The notes under the pieces were generated by a model. That model was not told the origin of the DNA and made no database searches. It saw only the letters and a list, made by a program, of their open reading frames with translations. A DNA stretch of 64,000 nt, taken from Rhodobacter capsulatus (GTDB taxonomy: Bacteria > Pseudomonadota > Alphaproteobacteria > Rhodobacterales > Rhodobacteraceae). The stretch is from assembly GCF_005144475.1 (NCBI RefSeq), contig NZ_SWJZ01000022.1, positions 17,157 to 81,156 of the forward strand. Direction: 5' to 3'. The position numbers and the translations under genes were made by a program. Below, in pieces: positions 8,656-17,185 of this stretch. Numbering within the stretch: the first letter of the stretch is position 1; every line of letters starts with the position of its first letter.

Positions 8656-9434
8656 GCGAAGGACACGCCAATGGCGCCAAGCGCGCCGTAATCGGCAAAG
8701 ATCACATCGCCCGAACCGACATCGACCGGCCGGGTGAACGATCCGCCCAGAACGATGTCGCCCTTTTTCAGCCCGTCGCCCTGCGCGGCAAGCTTGTTCA
8801 CCAGCCACGCCACGCCCGCCGCCGGATGGCCCATGATCGCCGCCGAAACCCCCGATTCCTCGATCACGCCGTTTTTCGACAGTGTCGCCGGGATCCAGCG
8901 CAGATCCAGATCGAAGGGTCGCAAGATCCGCCCGCCCAGAACGATCGCGCCAAAGGCGGCGTTGTCGGCGATGGTGTCGGCAATCAGTCGCGGCACCTCG
9001 GTGCGATAGTCGATGATTTCAAGCGCGGGGGTGACATATTCGGTCGCCCGCAGCACGTCATGCATCTGGCAGCCCGCGCCCTTCAGATCTTCGCCCATTA
9101 CGAACGCCAGCTCGGTTTCGAGCCGCGGCTTGAGGAACCGCCCCGCCGGGATGCGGGCGCCATCCAGGAAGGTCGCATCGTCGAACATCACGCCGTAATC
9201 CGGCTCGGTCATCTTCGAGGCCATCTGCATCGCCCGCGAGGTCAGGCCGATCTTGCGCCCGATCACCTTGGCGCCCTTGGCCGTCTTCAGCCCGGCCCAG
9301 CGGCGCTGGATGTCATAAGCATCCTCAAGCGTGATCGCGGGCCAGGTCTTCGTCAGTTGCGGCATCACCTGCCGGGTCTCTTCGGCGCGCATCAGCGCCT
9401 CGGCAGCGGCCTGCCGTTCGATTTCGCTCAGCAT
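8652..9434 (-). CDS. hpaH: 2-oxo-hept-4-ene-1,7-dioate hydratase-type enzyme
   Basis: A 260-residue member of the HpaH/MhpD hydratase group in the fumarylacetoacetase-like fold. Visible motifs are KVIGRKIGLTSRAMQ, EPDYGVMFDD, the metal-binding PRLETELAFVMGEDL, ALEIIDYRTEVPRLIADTIA and a C-terminal VLGGSFTRPVDVGSGD. It hydrates a 2-oxo-4-enoic dicarboxylate to the 4-hydroxy-2-oxo acid, the substrate type of the coupled HpaI aldolase. It starts 7 bp after the small membrane-protein gene. The palindrome at 9919-9937 probably controls all three genes. Confidence 0.88.
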   Translation of the reverse strand: MLSEIERQAAAEALMRAEETRQVMPQLTKTWPAITLEDAYDIQRRWAGLKTAKGAKVIGRKIGLTSRAMQMASKMTEPDYGVMFDDATFLDGARIPAGRFLKPRLETELAFVMGEDLKGAGCQMHDVLRATEYVTPALEIIDYRTEVPRLIADTIADNAAFGAIVLGGRILRPFDLDLRWIPATLSKNGVIEESGVSAAIMGHPAAGVAWLVNKLAAQGDGLKKGDIVLGGSFTRPVDVGSGDVIFADYGALGAIGVSFA

Positions 9435-9441
9435 CCTGTCC

Positions 9442-9873
9442 TCAGATCGTGCTCAGCACCGCCATCCCGGCGGCAAGGATCACCACCGCAGCGGTGAACA
9501 AGGTGACGTTGGCATCGGTCTCAAACTTCAGCCCGGCGAGATTCCAGTGAAAGGGCGGCACGGGGTTGACGTGATCGACCAGCCAGCCGTCATAGATCGG
9601 GCGCATCACGACCGAGGTCCAGAACCCGCCATAGGCACAGCCCGCCATAATCGCCGCGATCCAGAGCGGGCCGGTCGTGTCGGCGGTCCAGATCAGGTAA
9701 AGCGCAAGCGCCCCGATATAGACGTAGGACATCACCTGCCAGACGCAGTGAAACCGCGCATGGCCGGTCCAGGACGCGTTGAACCAGTGGGTCTTGTTCG
9801 AATCGAACAGGAACGGGATCGCCGAATAGCCGAGGCTGGCGAGGGTAAGCAGAATTTTCGCAACAAGCAGCAT
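9442..9873 (-). CDS. Small membrane protein of unknown function in the hpaH-hpaI operon
   Basis: 143 residues from ATG 9873, which is preceded by GGGAGGAACAT. There are about four hydrophobic helices (LLVAKILLTLASLGYSAIPF; VMSYVYIGALALYLIWTA; LWIAAIMAGCAYGGFW; a C-terminal VTLFTAAVVILAAGMAVL). The loops contain FNASWTGHARFHCVWQ. I do not recognise the family by name. It is first in the operon, 46 bp downstream of an IclR-type palindrome, so it may help take up or sense the compound handled by the two enzymes. Confidence 0.75.
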   Translation of the reverse strand: MLLVAKILLTLASLGYSAIPFLFDSNKTHWFNASWTGHARFHCVWQVMSYVYIGALALYLIWTADTTGPLWIAAIMAGCAYGGFWTSVVMRPIYDGWLVDHVNPVPPFHWNLAGLKFETDANVTLFTAAVVILAAGMAVLSTI

Positions 9874-9918
9874 ATGTTCCTCCCTTGGCTGCAACGGGCG
9901 GTCTCCCAATCGCCCGCG

Positions 9919-9937
9919 TGTATCGTTTTGCGATACA
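9919..9937. promoter_or_regulatory. IclR-type operator upstream of the hydratase-aldolase operon
   Basis: A perfect 19-bp palindrome TGTATCG-N5-CGATACA. The same arms recur at 10941-10959, the only other copy noticed in the window. It is placed 46 bp before the first gene of the minus-strand operon, and its length is typical of IclR-family sites. Confidence 0.75.
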
Positions 9938-10051
9938 GTGTATTAATTAATGGGCGGCATGCGACAATCTGTCAAGCGGCTTGATGCCAGCTTTGAGCCG
10001 CGCCGTCGCAAGGCGGCGACGGCGGCGCAAGGGGTCAGGCGGGGAAACGGG

Positions 10052-10825
10052 TCAGAGCGCGCGGCCGAACGCGTCTTGCAACTTGCGGCGAAAGGCCAGC
10101 AACGCGGCCTTGATGTCTTCTTCGCGGCGCAGGAAGCGCGATGACGGCATGGCGATGGATATCGCCAGCTTGCGCCCGCCGATCTCGGGCAGGGTGGTGG
10201 CGATGGCGCAGGCGTCGATGCCGAATTCTTCGCGGTCGATGTAAAGGCCAAGTTCGCGGAAGGCCTCGACCTGGGCCATCAGCTCCTTCGGATCGGTGAT
10301 CGTGCGTTCGGTGAAACGCTCCATCCCCTGACCGAGAATCGCCAGCGCCTCGCTGCGCGGCAATTGGCCCAGATGCGCCTTGCCGTTTGCGGTCGCATGG
10401 AGCGGATGCGCCCGCCCCACATAGGAAATCACCCGAATCCCTTCGTTGGAGGCGATCTGCTCGATGACGATCACCCGGCCGTGGTCATAGGTGGTCAGGT
10501 CGATGTTGTCGCCGATCTGGTCGTGCAACTCGGCCATGAAGGGGGCAAGCAGGCTGCGGGCATCCAGGTTCACCTGCGCGCCCAGCCGGGCCAGTTCCAT
10601 GCCAAGATGGCACCCCTGCTGGCCAAAACTCCGCGCCAGAAGGCCTTCGGAGGACAGCGCATTGACCAGACGCTGCACCGTCGAGCGGGCCAGCCCGGTG
10701 GCCTTGGCGATCTCGCCCAGACTGGCGCCCGGCCGCTCGGCCACGGCGCGCAGCACCGCAACGGCGCGCGAAATCGACTGCCCGTCGCTTGCCCGAAGCT
10801 TTTCGGCGCCTTTTTCCGCGTCCAT
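10052..10825 (-). CDS. IclR-family transcriptional regulator
   Basis: A 257-residue regulator starting at ATG 10825 behind GGAGGG. The N-terminal winged helix is clear (SISRAVAVLRAVAERPGASL, then GEIAKATGLARSTVQRLVNA). The C-terminal effector domain carries the family hallmark LHATANGKAHLGQLPRSEAL and a DREEFGIDACAIATTLPEIG segment. It lies between the hydratase-aldolase operon and the ABC transporter operon. Identical palindromes upstream of both suggest it controls both, plus its own gene from the shared divergent region at 10826-11071. Confidence 0.92.
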   Translation of the reverse strand: MDAEKGAEKLRASDGQSISRAVAVLRAVAERPGASLGEIAKATGLARSTVQRLVNALSSEGLLARSFGQQGCHLGMELARLGAQVNLDARSLLAPFMAELHDQIGDNIDLTTYDHGRVIVIEQIASNEGIRVISYVGRAHPLHATANGKAHLGQLPRSEALAILGQGMERFTERTITDPKELMAQVEAFRELGLYIDREEFGIDACAIATTLPEIGGRKLAISIAMPSSRFLRREEDIKAALLAFRRKLQDAFGRAL

Positions 10826-10940
10826 GTGCCCTCCGTTTCTCTGGCTCTAACGATCCCGGCGCATCCTGTCCACCGCCGCCGCGACAGGGTGACGCAGATT
10901 GGACTTGACATGAGTCCGAAATGCATCGTTAATGGTATGG

Positions 10941-10959
10941 TGTATCGTTTAGCGATACA
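10941..10959. promoter_or_regulatory. IclR-type operator in the iclR / ABC transporter divergent region
   Basis: TGTATCG-N5-CGATACA again, with arms identical to 9919-9937. It lies 115 bp upstream of iclR and 112 bp upstream of the substrate-binding gene, so one site could serve both promoters. Nothing else is evident in this 245-bp gap. Confidence 0.75.
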
Positions 10960-11071
10960 TACACAAAGGCATCCGGTGGCGCAAGCCGGGAGGCCGGCGG
11001 AGGCGGACGTGGCAGGGAGGTAAGCCCGCGGTCGTCGCAGCGCAGCCAAGGATGCGATCAGGGAGGACACC

Positions 11072-12337
11072 ATGCTCACCAGACGTCGTCTGTTGAAAGG
11101 CGCGGCCATGACCGGTCTCGCCGCCGTAGCCACGCATCTGCCGTTGCCCGCCTTTGCCGCGGGCCGCACGCTCAAGATCGGCTTCGTCACGCCCACGACC
11201 GGGCCGCTGGCGATCTTTGCCGAACCCGATGGCTTCGTGCTCGATCAGGTCCGCGCGGCGCTGGCCGAGGGGCTCGACATCGGCGGCACCCGTTACCCGG
11301 TCGAGATCATCGTCAAGGACAGTCAGTCGAGTTCGAACCGGGCCTCGTCGGTGGCGCAGGAACTGATCCTCGAGCATGAGGTGGACATCCTGTGCGCCTC
11401 CGCGACCCCCGACACCACGAACCCGGTCGCCGATCAGGCGGAAATCAACGGTGTGCCCTGCATCACCAACGACACGCCCTGGCAGCCGCATTTCTTTGGC
11501 CGTGGCGGCGATCCGGCCAAGGGCTTCGACTATACCTATCACTTCTTCTGGGGGCTCGAGGACATCATCGCCGTCTTCATGTCGCAATGGGAGGGGGTGG
11601 CGACGAACAAGGTGGTCGGCGCGATGTGGCCCAACGACCCCGATGGCAACGGCTGGTCGCATCCCGAACGCGGCTTTCCGCCGGTGATGCAAAAGGCGGG
11701 TTTCACGCTTGTCGATCCGGGCCGCTACCAGAACGGATCGGATGATTTCTCGGCGCAGATCCAGGCCTTCAAACAGGCCGGCGTCGAGATCGTTTCGGGC
11801 GTGATGATCCCGCCCGATTTCACCACCTTCTGGACCCAGGCGGCGCAGCAGGGCTTTGCGCCCAAGGTTGTCAATGTCGCCAAGGCGAGCGAATTTCCGC
11901 AGGCGATGGCGGCGCTTGGGCCCCGTGCCGAAGCGCTTTCGGTCGAGGTCTGGTGGCATCGCAATTTCCCCTATGCCTCCAGCCTGACCGGGCAAAGCTG
12001 TGCCGCGCTGGCCGATGCCTACAGTGCCGCCACCGGCAAGCCCTGGACGATGCCGCTGGGCGCGAAACATGCGCTGTTCGAGGTGGTGATCGACGCACTG
12101 AAACGCGCCGAGGATCTGGATGACGCCGACAGCATCGCCGCCGCGATCAAGGCGACGAAGCTTGGCACCGTCTTCGGTCCGGTGGACTGGTCCAACGGGC
12201 CGGTCCCCAATGTCTCGAAAACGCCGCTGGCGGGCGGGCAATGGCGGCTTGAGGCGGGGCAGCCCGTGCTGGACATCGTCACCAATCCGGGTCGCCCCGA
12301 GATTGCCCTGACCGCTGCGCCACGGCCGATCGCGTGA
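11072..12337 (+). CDS. Branched-chain-type ABC transporter substrate-binding protein (Tat-exported)
   Basis: A 421-residue periplasmic binding protein starting at ATG 11072 behind GGGAGGA. The N-terminus has a twin-arginine signal (RRRLLKG, a hydrophobic stretch, then FAAG). The mature part opens TLKIGFVTPTTGPLAIFAEP, the usual start of the LivJ/type-I peripheral binding fold. Conserved features are DSQSSSNRASSVAQELILEH and ASATPDTTNPVADQAE. It is first of five importer genes and probably captures the compound metabolised by the HpaH/HpaI pair. That substrate link is inferred from the shared operator. Confidence 0.9.
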   Translation: MLTRRRLLKGAAMTGLAAVATHLPLPAFAAGRTLKIGFVTPTTGPLAIFAEPDGFVLDQVRAALAEGLDIGGTRYPVEIIVKDSQSSSNRASSVAQELILEHEVDILCASATPDTTNPVADQAEINGVPCITNDTPWQPHFFGRGGDPAKGFDYTYHFFWGLEDIIAVFMSQWEGVATNKVVGAMWPNDPDGNGWSHPERGFPPVMQKAGFTLVDPGRYQNGSDDFSAQIQAFKQAGVEIVSGVMIPPDFTTFWTQAAQQGFAPKVVNVAKASEFPQAMAALGPRAEALSVEVWWHRNFPYASSLTGQSCAALADAYSAATGKPWTMPLGAKHALFEVVIDALKRAEDLDDADSIAAAIKATKLGTVFGPVDWSNGPVPNVSKTPLAGGQWRLEAGQPVLDIVTNPGRPEIALTAAPRPIA

Positions 12338-12396
12338 CCTGCGCGTGACGCGGGGCCAATCTCTCGGCCCCGCCTTTTCCTTTCAAGGACAAGATC

Positions 12397-13131
12397 ATGA
12401 CCCCCCTTCTTTCGCTGAAGGGCGTCGATAAATCCTATGGCGCGCTCAAGGTTGCGGACGCCATCAGCTTCGATCTGCCCGAGGGGCAGGCGCTTGGCAT
12501 CATCGGGCCGAACGGGGCGGGGAAATCGACGCTGTTCAATCTTATCGGCGGTGCCGTCGCGCCCTCGGCGGGCACGGTGACTTTCGCGGGACGCGCGGTG
12601 ACCGCCCTTGGCGCGGCGGCCCGTTGTCAGCTTGGCATCGGCCGCAGCTTCCAGATCCCGCATCCTTTCGTGGCGATGTCGGTCTATGAAAACCTGCTTG
12701 TCGCCGCGCAATTCGGCGGTTCGGGCGCGCAAGACCCCGAGGCCTTCTGCCGCGACATCCTGCATCGCACCGGGCTTTTGCCCCGCGCCAATCGACCTGC
12801 GGGCAGCCTGACACTGCTCGAACGCAAGCGGCTTGAAATGGCGCGGGCGCTGGCGACGGGGCCGAAGCTTCTGTTGCTGGACGAGATCGCGGGCGGGCTG
12901 ACCGAGGCGGAATGCCACGCGCTGGTCGCCACGATCCGCGAGATCCACGCGGCGGGTACGGCGATCATCTGGATCGAACATGTGGTGCATGCGCTTCTGG
13001 CCGTGGTCGAGCGGCTGATCGTGATCGATTTCGGGCGCATCGTCGCCGATGGCGCCCCCCGCGCGGTGATGGCGCAGCCCTTGGTGCGTGAAATTTACAT
13101 GGGGATTTCGGTCGATGACGATGCTGCTTGA
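12397..13131 (+). CDS. livG: LivG-type ABC transporter ATP-binding protein
   Basis: A 244-residue ATPase. Walker A is GPNGAGKST near residue 46. LivG-type features include IGRSFQIPHPFVAMSVYENL, a degenerate signature (LTLLERKRLEMARAL) and Walker B LLLLDEIAGGLTEAE. It powers, with the following LivF-type subunit, the two-permease importer. Its end overlaps the next gene by 17 bp. Confidence 0.93.
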   Translation: MTPLLSLKGVDKSYGALKVADAISFDLPEGQALGIIGPNGAGKSTLFNLIGGAVAPSAGTVTFAGRAVTALGAAARCQLGIGRSFQIPHPFVAMSVYENLLVAAQFGGSGAQDPEAFCRDILHRTGLLPRANRPAGSLTLLERKRLEMARALATGPKLLLLDEIAGGLTEAECHALVATIREIHAAGTAIIWIEHVVHALLAVVERLIVIDFGRIVADGAPRAVMAQPLVREIYMGISVDDDAA

Positions 13132-13825
13132 AACCGAGGGGTTGCGGGCCTCCTATGGCGATTTTCAGGCGCTGTTCGGGGTGGATTTCGCCGTAGCCGA
13201 GGGCGAGACGGCGGCCATCATCGGCGCGAACGGGGCGGGCAAATCCACCTTTCTGCGCGCGCTTGTCGGGCTGCGTCCGACGACGGGTCAGGTAATCCGC
13301 TTCGACGGCACCGACATCGGCGGCATGGCGGCAGAGCGCATCCACCGGCTTGGCCTTGCGATGGTGCCCGAGGGGCGGCGGTTGTTCCGCTCGCTCTCGG
13401 TCGAGGAAAACCTGCGCATCGGCGCGCAGGGCGGGCGCAAGGGGCCGTGGGATCTGCGCGCCGTCTATGACCTGTTTCCCGACCTTGTGGCCAAGCGCAA
13501 GACCCCCGGCACGGCGCTTTCGGGCGGGCAGCAGCAGATGGTCGCAATCGGCCGGGCGTTGATGTCGAACCCGAAGCTTCTGTTGTGCGACGAGATCAGT
13601 CTGGGCCTGTCGCCCAAGGTGATCCGCGACATCTATGCCGCCGTGCCGCGCATCCGCGCCATGGGCACGACGCTGATCGTGGTCGAGCAGGACGTGGGGC
13701 AGGCGCTGGCCGTCGCCGACCGGATCTGCTGTTTCATGGAGGGGCGGGTCACCCTGACCGGCCCCCCCGCCAGCCTTGATCGCGCGCAGATCGCCAAGGC
13801 CTATTTCGGACTGGAGGTGGCCTGA
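13115..13825 (+). CDS. livF: LivF-type ABC transporter ATP-binding protein
   Basis: 236 residues from ATG 13115, which overlaps the livG end; a longer in-frame reading adds nine residues without homology. Walker A is GANGAGKST, the signature is ALSGGQQQMVAIGRALMS and Walker B is LLLCDEISLGLSPKV. The order G-F-H-M with overlaps at every junction indicates one translationally coupled operon. It shares 1 bp with the livH-type gene. Confidence 0.93.
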   Translation: MTMLLETEGLRASYGDFQALFGVDFAVAEGETAAIIGANGAGKSTFLRALVGLRPTTGQVIRFDGTDIGGMAAERIHRLGLAMVPEGRRLFRSLSVEENLRIGAQGGRKGPWDLRAVYDLFPDLVAKRKTPGTALSGGQQQMVAIGRALMSNPKLLLCDEISLGLSPKVIRDIYAAVPRIRAMGTTLIVVEQDVGQALAVADRICCFMEGRVTLTGPPASLDRAQIAKAYFGLEVA

Positions 13826-14694
13826 TGGTCTGGGTGAATGCACTTGTTCAAGGGGTTCTGCTGGGTGGGCTTTACGCCCTTTTCGCGGCGGGGCTGAGCC
13901 TGATGTTCGGGGTGATGCGCTTCGTCAATATCGCGCATGGCGATTTCATCGTCGTCGCGGCCTATCTGATGCTGACCTTCGTCGTCACCTGGGGGCTGCC
14001 GCCCGCGGTTGGCGTAGCGGGGGTGGTGCTGATCCTCGGGGTCTCGGGCTATCTGACGCAGCGGCTGCTTCTGGACCGGGTTCTGGGCAAGGACATCCTG
14101 CCGCCGATCCTTGTCACCTTCGGCATGTCGATCATCTTGCAAAACGGTCTGCTCGAAATCTTTTCCGCCGACAGCCGCAAGCTTGCGACGGGCGGCTGGG
14201 AGACGGCCTCGGTGTTGCTGCCGCAAGGGATTGCCGTCGGGCTGCTGCCGTTCTTGATGTTTCTGACCGCCGTGGGCGTGATCTGGGCGCTGCAATGGCT
14301 GTTCTATCACACTGCGCTCGGGCGGATGCTGCGCGCCACCTCGGACGACGCCGAGATGGTGCCGTTGATGGGGGCGAACCGCAACCATGTCTTTGCACTG
14401 GCCACGGGGCTTGCTTCGCTGGTCGTCGGCGTCGCCGGGATCTGGCTGGCGATGAAGACGAATTTCGACCCCGCAGCGGGCCCGGCGCGGCTTTTGTTCG
14501 CCTTCGAGGCGGTGATCATCGGCGGCCTTGGCAATCTGTGGGGGACGCTTCTGGGCGGGATCGTGCTGGGCGTCGCCCAGACCTTCGGCGCGCAAGTTGA
14601 CGCAGGGTTCCAGATCCTTGCCGGTCACCTCGCCTTTCTTGCCGTGCTGATCTTGCGCCCCACCGGGCTGATGCCGAAAGTGAGCCACACATGA
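13825..14694 (+). CDS. livH: LivH-type ABC transporter permease
   Basis: A 289-residue inner-membrane permease with about eight hydrophobic helices. LivH signatures are VQGVLLGGLYALFAAGLSLM, FGVMRFVNIAHGDF, GRMLRATSDDAEMVPLMGAN and a C-terminal FAFEAVIIGGLGNLWGTLLG. It forms the translocation pore with the LivM-type protein. The stop overlaps the next start by 4 bp. Confidence 0.93.
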   Translation: MVWVNALVQGVLLGGLYALFAAGLSLMFGVMRFVNIAHGDFIVVAAYLMLTFVVTWGLPPAVGVAGVVLILGVSGYLTQRLLLDRVLGKDILPPILVTFGMSIILQNGLLEIFSADSRKLATGGWETASVLLPQGIAVGLLPFLMFLTAVGVIWALQWLFYHTALGRMLRATSDDAEMVPLMGANRNHVFALATGLASLVVGVAGIWLAMKTNFDPAAGPARLLFAFEAVIIGGLGNLWGTLLGGIVLGVAQTFGAQVDAGFQILAGHLAFLAVLILRPTGLMPKVSHT

Positions 14695-15701
14695 TGACCC
14701 TGCCGCTTGCCTCCGATCCGAACGCCCGGTTGCGTCCGGTCCTTGTCACCCTTGCTCTTGTCGCGCTTGTGGCAGGCCTCGGCTCGGCGCCGCTCTGGGC
14801 CAGCCGGTCCGGTCTGCGGCTCTTGATGGAGGGGCTGAGCTATCTGGCGCTGGCGCAGATGTGGAACCTGCTGGCGGGCTATACCGGGCTTGTCTCGGTC
14901 GGTCAGCAGGCCTTTGTCGGCCTTGGCGGCTATCTGTTCTTCGGGCTTGCGCTGTTTGCCGGGGTGCCGCTGCCGCTGGCGCTTGGTCTTGCGGCGGTGC
15001 TCGCAGCGCTGATTGCCCTGCCCACCGGCTGGATCGCCTTTCGCCTGAACGGCGCCTATTTCGCCATCGGCACCTGGGTCATCGCCGAGGTGTTCCGGCT
15101 GGGGGCGGCACAGGTCGGCGCGCTTGGGGGCGGCTCGGGCATCTCGCTGCCTGCGGCGCTGGTCAAGACGCTTGGTGCCACCCGCGAGGGCCGCGAGACG
15201 GTGATGTATCTGATCGCGCTGGCGCTCGGGCTTGGCTCGGTGGCGCTGATCTGGGGCCTTTTGCGCTCGCGCTGGGGGCTGGCGCTGACCGCGATCCGCG
15301 ACAGCGAACTGGCCGCCGAGACGGTGGGCATCGCCACCCGGCAGGTCAAGTTCTTCATCTATGTCCTCACCGCCGGGGTGACCGGATTTGCGGGGGCCTT
15401 TCTGGCGCTGCAAAAGCTGCGCATCACCCCCGAGGCGGCGTTTTCGGTCAATGACTGGACCGCCTTCGTCATCTTCATCGTGGTGATCGGCGGCATCGGC
15501 ACGATCGAGGGACCGATCCTTGGCACGATCCTGTTCTTTGCGCTGCGCGAGATCGGGGCGGATTGGGGGGCCTGGTATCTGATCGCGATGGGGGCGGTGG
15601 CGATCGGCGTGATGGTGATCGACAAGCGCGGCCTTTGGGGGGCGCTGAAGGCCCGAACGGGGATCGAGCTGTTCGCCGTCAGCCGCAAGCTTGGCCGCTG
15701 A
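14691..15701 (+). CDS. livM: LivM-type ABC transporter permease
   Basis: A 336-residue permease, the last gene of the importer operon. LivM signatures are LALAQMWNLLAGYTGLVSVG, QQAFVGLGGYLFFGLAL, LRSRWGLALTAIRDSELAAE and FVIFIVVIGGIGTIEGPILG. A perfect 9-bp inverted repeat just downstream (15716-15755) may help end the transcript. Confidence 0.93.
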   Translation: MMTLPLASDPNARLRPVLVTLALVALVAGLGSAPLWASRSGLRLLMEGLSYLALAQMWNLLAGYTGLVSVGQQAFVGLGGYLFFGLALFAGVPLPLALGLAAVLAALIALPTGWIAFRLNGAYFAIGTWVIAEVFRLGAAQVGALGGGSGISLPAALVKTLGATREGRETVMYLIALALGLGSVALIWGLLRSRWGLALTAIRDSELAAETVGIATRQVKFFIYVLTAGVTGFAGAFLALQKLRITPEAAFSVNDWTAFVIFIVVIGGIGTIEGPILGTILFFALREIGADWGAWYLIAMGAVAIGVMVIDKRGLWGALKARTGIELFAVSRKLGR

Positions 15702-15715
15702 GCCTTTCCTGAAAC

Positions 15716-15755
15716 GCCGCGTGCTTTGGCGTCGTCCTGCACGGCGGCACGCGGC
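15716..15755. terminator. Inverted repeat after the livM-type gene
   Basis: GCCGCGTGC at 15716-15724 is matched exactly by GCACGCGGC at 15747-15755, around a 22-base loop, beginning 15 bp after the livM stop. There is no T tract, so it may stabilise the mRNA end rather than terminate by itself. Confidence 0.3.
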
Positions 15756-15847
15756 AAACCAGATCGAGGAACGGTGCCGTCTCCGGACCTTGTGGATTGC
15801 AAGGGGCGGACCTGTCCATGGCGCCGAATTTCGGACCAACGAATGTC

Positions 15848-16818
15848 ATGTCCCAACCGAGAAAGCCGCTCCAGCATATCCGTGTCGGCCGGGACACAAA
15901 CCAATCCTGGCTGGGCGAGGTGATCCCCGAACGCCGCCTGCATTCGCTTTACAGCGCCGCCCGCGAGATCGGCGTGACCGAGGAGCTACTGGAGCCGTTC
16001 CTGATCGAGGCCGGTGCGCTCGTGGCGGCCGATCCCCGGTTCTCAAATCGCCGCGTGTTCAGCGCCGCCGATCATGCCGGGCTTCTTGCCGAAATCCCGA
16101 TGCTGGTCAGCCTGCGGACGATACGGCGCGAGATCGGTGCCAGCCGGACCGAATTGGAACGGCTGGTGGCCGAGGGCTGCCTGACCCCGCGCTACCGGTG
16201 CGAGACCGTGCGGCTGCGCTGGAGTCTGACGCAAGCCAAAGACCTCCTGTCCGGCCTGCAGTCCCGGGCCACGTCGGTTCCGGCCGAAGATCCAGCTTGG
16301 GAAACGCTCCTCTCGGCCAGCCATCGCAGGCGCCAGAGCCTCTCGGCGCTTCTTGCGGCGGTCAGGGCGGGGGAGCTGCCGATCGGCACGCTCGGCCCCG
16401 GGTTCAACGATCTGCGTTTGCGTCGGGCCGAGATTGACGCTCTCGTCCCTGCGGCCTCCGCCGCGCAAGAGCCGCTGATCCCCGCCACGGCCTTCGGCAT
16501 TTCCGTCGGCATCAAGGACAAGGGCCGGTTCCGGGCGCTGATCGAAGCGGGCCAGACCCCGGCCACCCGGTTGCGGCATCCCAAGACCGGCATCGAAAAT
16601 ATCTACATGACCGAGGCTGATATCGCGGCGTTTCATCGCCGTTTCGTCACCATTCCGACTCTCGTGGCCCAAACGGGGCGCCGATTCCGGAGCTGCGCGC
16701 AGAGTTGAAGCGGGCAGGCGTGGCGGTTTTCGCGCCCGAGGGCCAAGATTTCGGGCGCCTGTTCCTGCGCGACGCGGCAGAGGCGGCGCTGCGCCGCGAG
16801 AGGACGCGCAAACCGTAA
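15848..16818 (+). pseudogene. Frameshifted gene with repeated HTH-like modules (TniQ-like fragment?)
   Basis: The open frame from ATG 15848 (or 15797) to the stop at 16708 encodes a protein with several HTH-like units of the kind seen in TniQ/TnsD-type or excisionase-like proteins: SLRTIRREIGASRTELERLV and TGIENIYMTEADIAAFHRRF. Near 16660-16690 coding character moves to another frame, which continues as PIPELRAELKRAGVAVFAPE and ends LFLRDAAEAALRRERTRKP before a stop at 16818. This reads as one protein broken by a frameshift, or a sequencing error. No intact N-terminal TniQ region is seen, so it is probably a decayed piece of a mobile element. The family call is tentative. Confidence 0.45.
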
Positions 16819-17021
16819 AACGCGGTGCGCGGCATCGGGGCGGTACTCTCAGGCGTCTGGAACCTCGTTCTCCGCCCCGAAAAGTCATTCTTTTATAATA
16901 ACTTGTGCATCAATCCTCAGAGACGGAGAGGGCTTTGGCTAAATCCTCTTGACAGGGGTGAGCACGAAAAGTGCCAAAGTGAGCACGTTTATGCTTCATT
17001 GGCAATGCCGTTTTTGGTATC

Positions 17022-17097
17022 TGGTAGGCCCGGAGGGACTCGAACCCCCAACCAAGGCGTTATGAGCGCCCGGCTCTGACCATTGAGCTACAGGCCC
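17022..17097 (-). tRNA. tRNA-Ile(CAU), lysidine type
   Basis: A 76-nt cloverleaf with encoded CCA. The acceptor GGGCCTG pairs with CGGGCCT, the D arm is GCTC/GAGC, the anticodon stem GGGCG/CGCCT encloses loop CTCATAA, and the T arm GGGGG/CCCTC encloses TTCGAGT. The anticodon is CAU. The GGGCCTG acceptor and the TCATAA loop context resemble tRNA-Ile2 rather than elongator or initiator Met, so C34 is expected to be modified to lysidine by TilS. Elongator tRNA-Met is the alternative. The 200 bp upstream on the plus strand (16820-17020) are AT-richer and gene-free. Confidence 0.88.
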
Positions 17098-17185
17098 CCA
17101 GAGTGCGCAAAGCTCTAGGCAAGATGGGCGGGGCGGTCAAGCGCCGGAATGGGGCAGGGGGCTGGCTTGGGCCGCCCCTCGCCCC

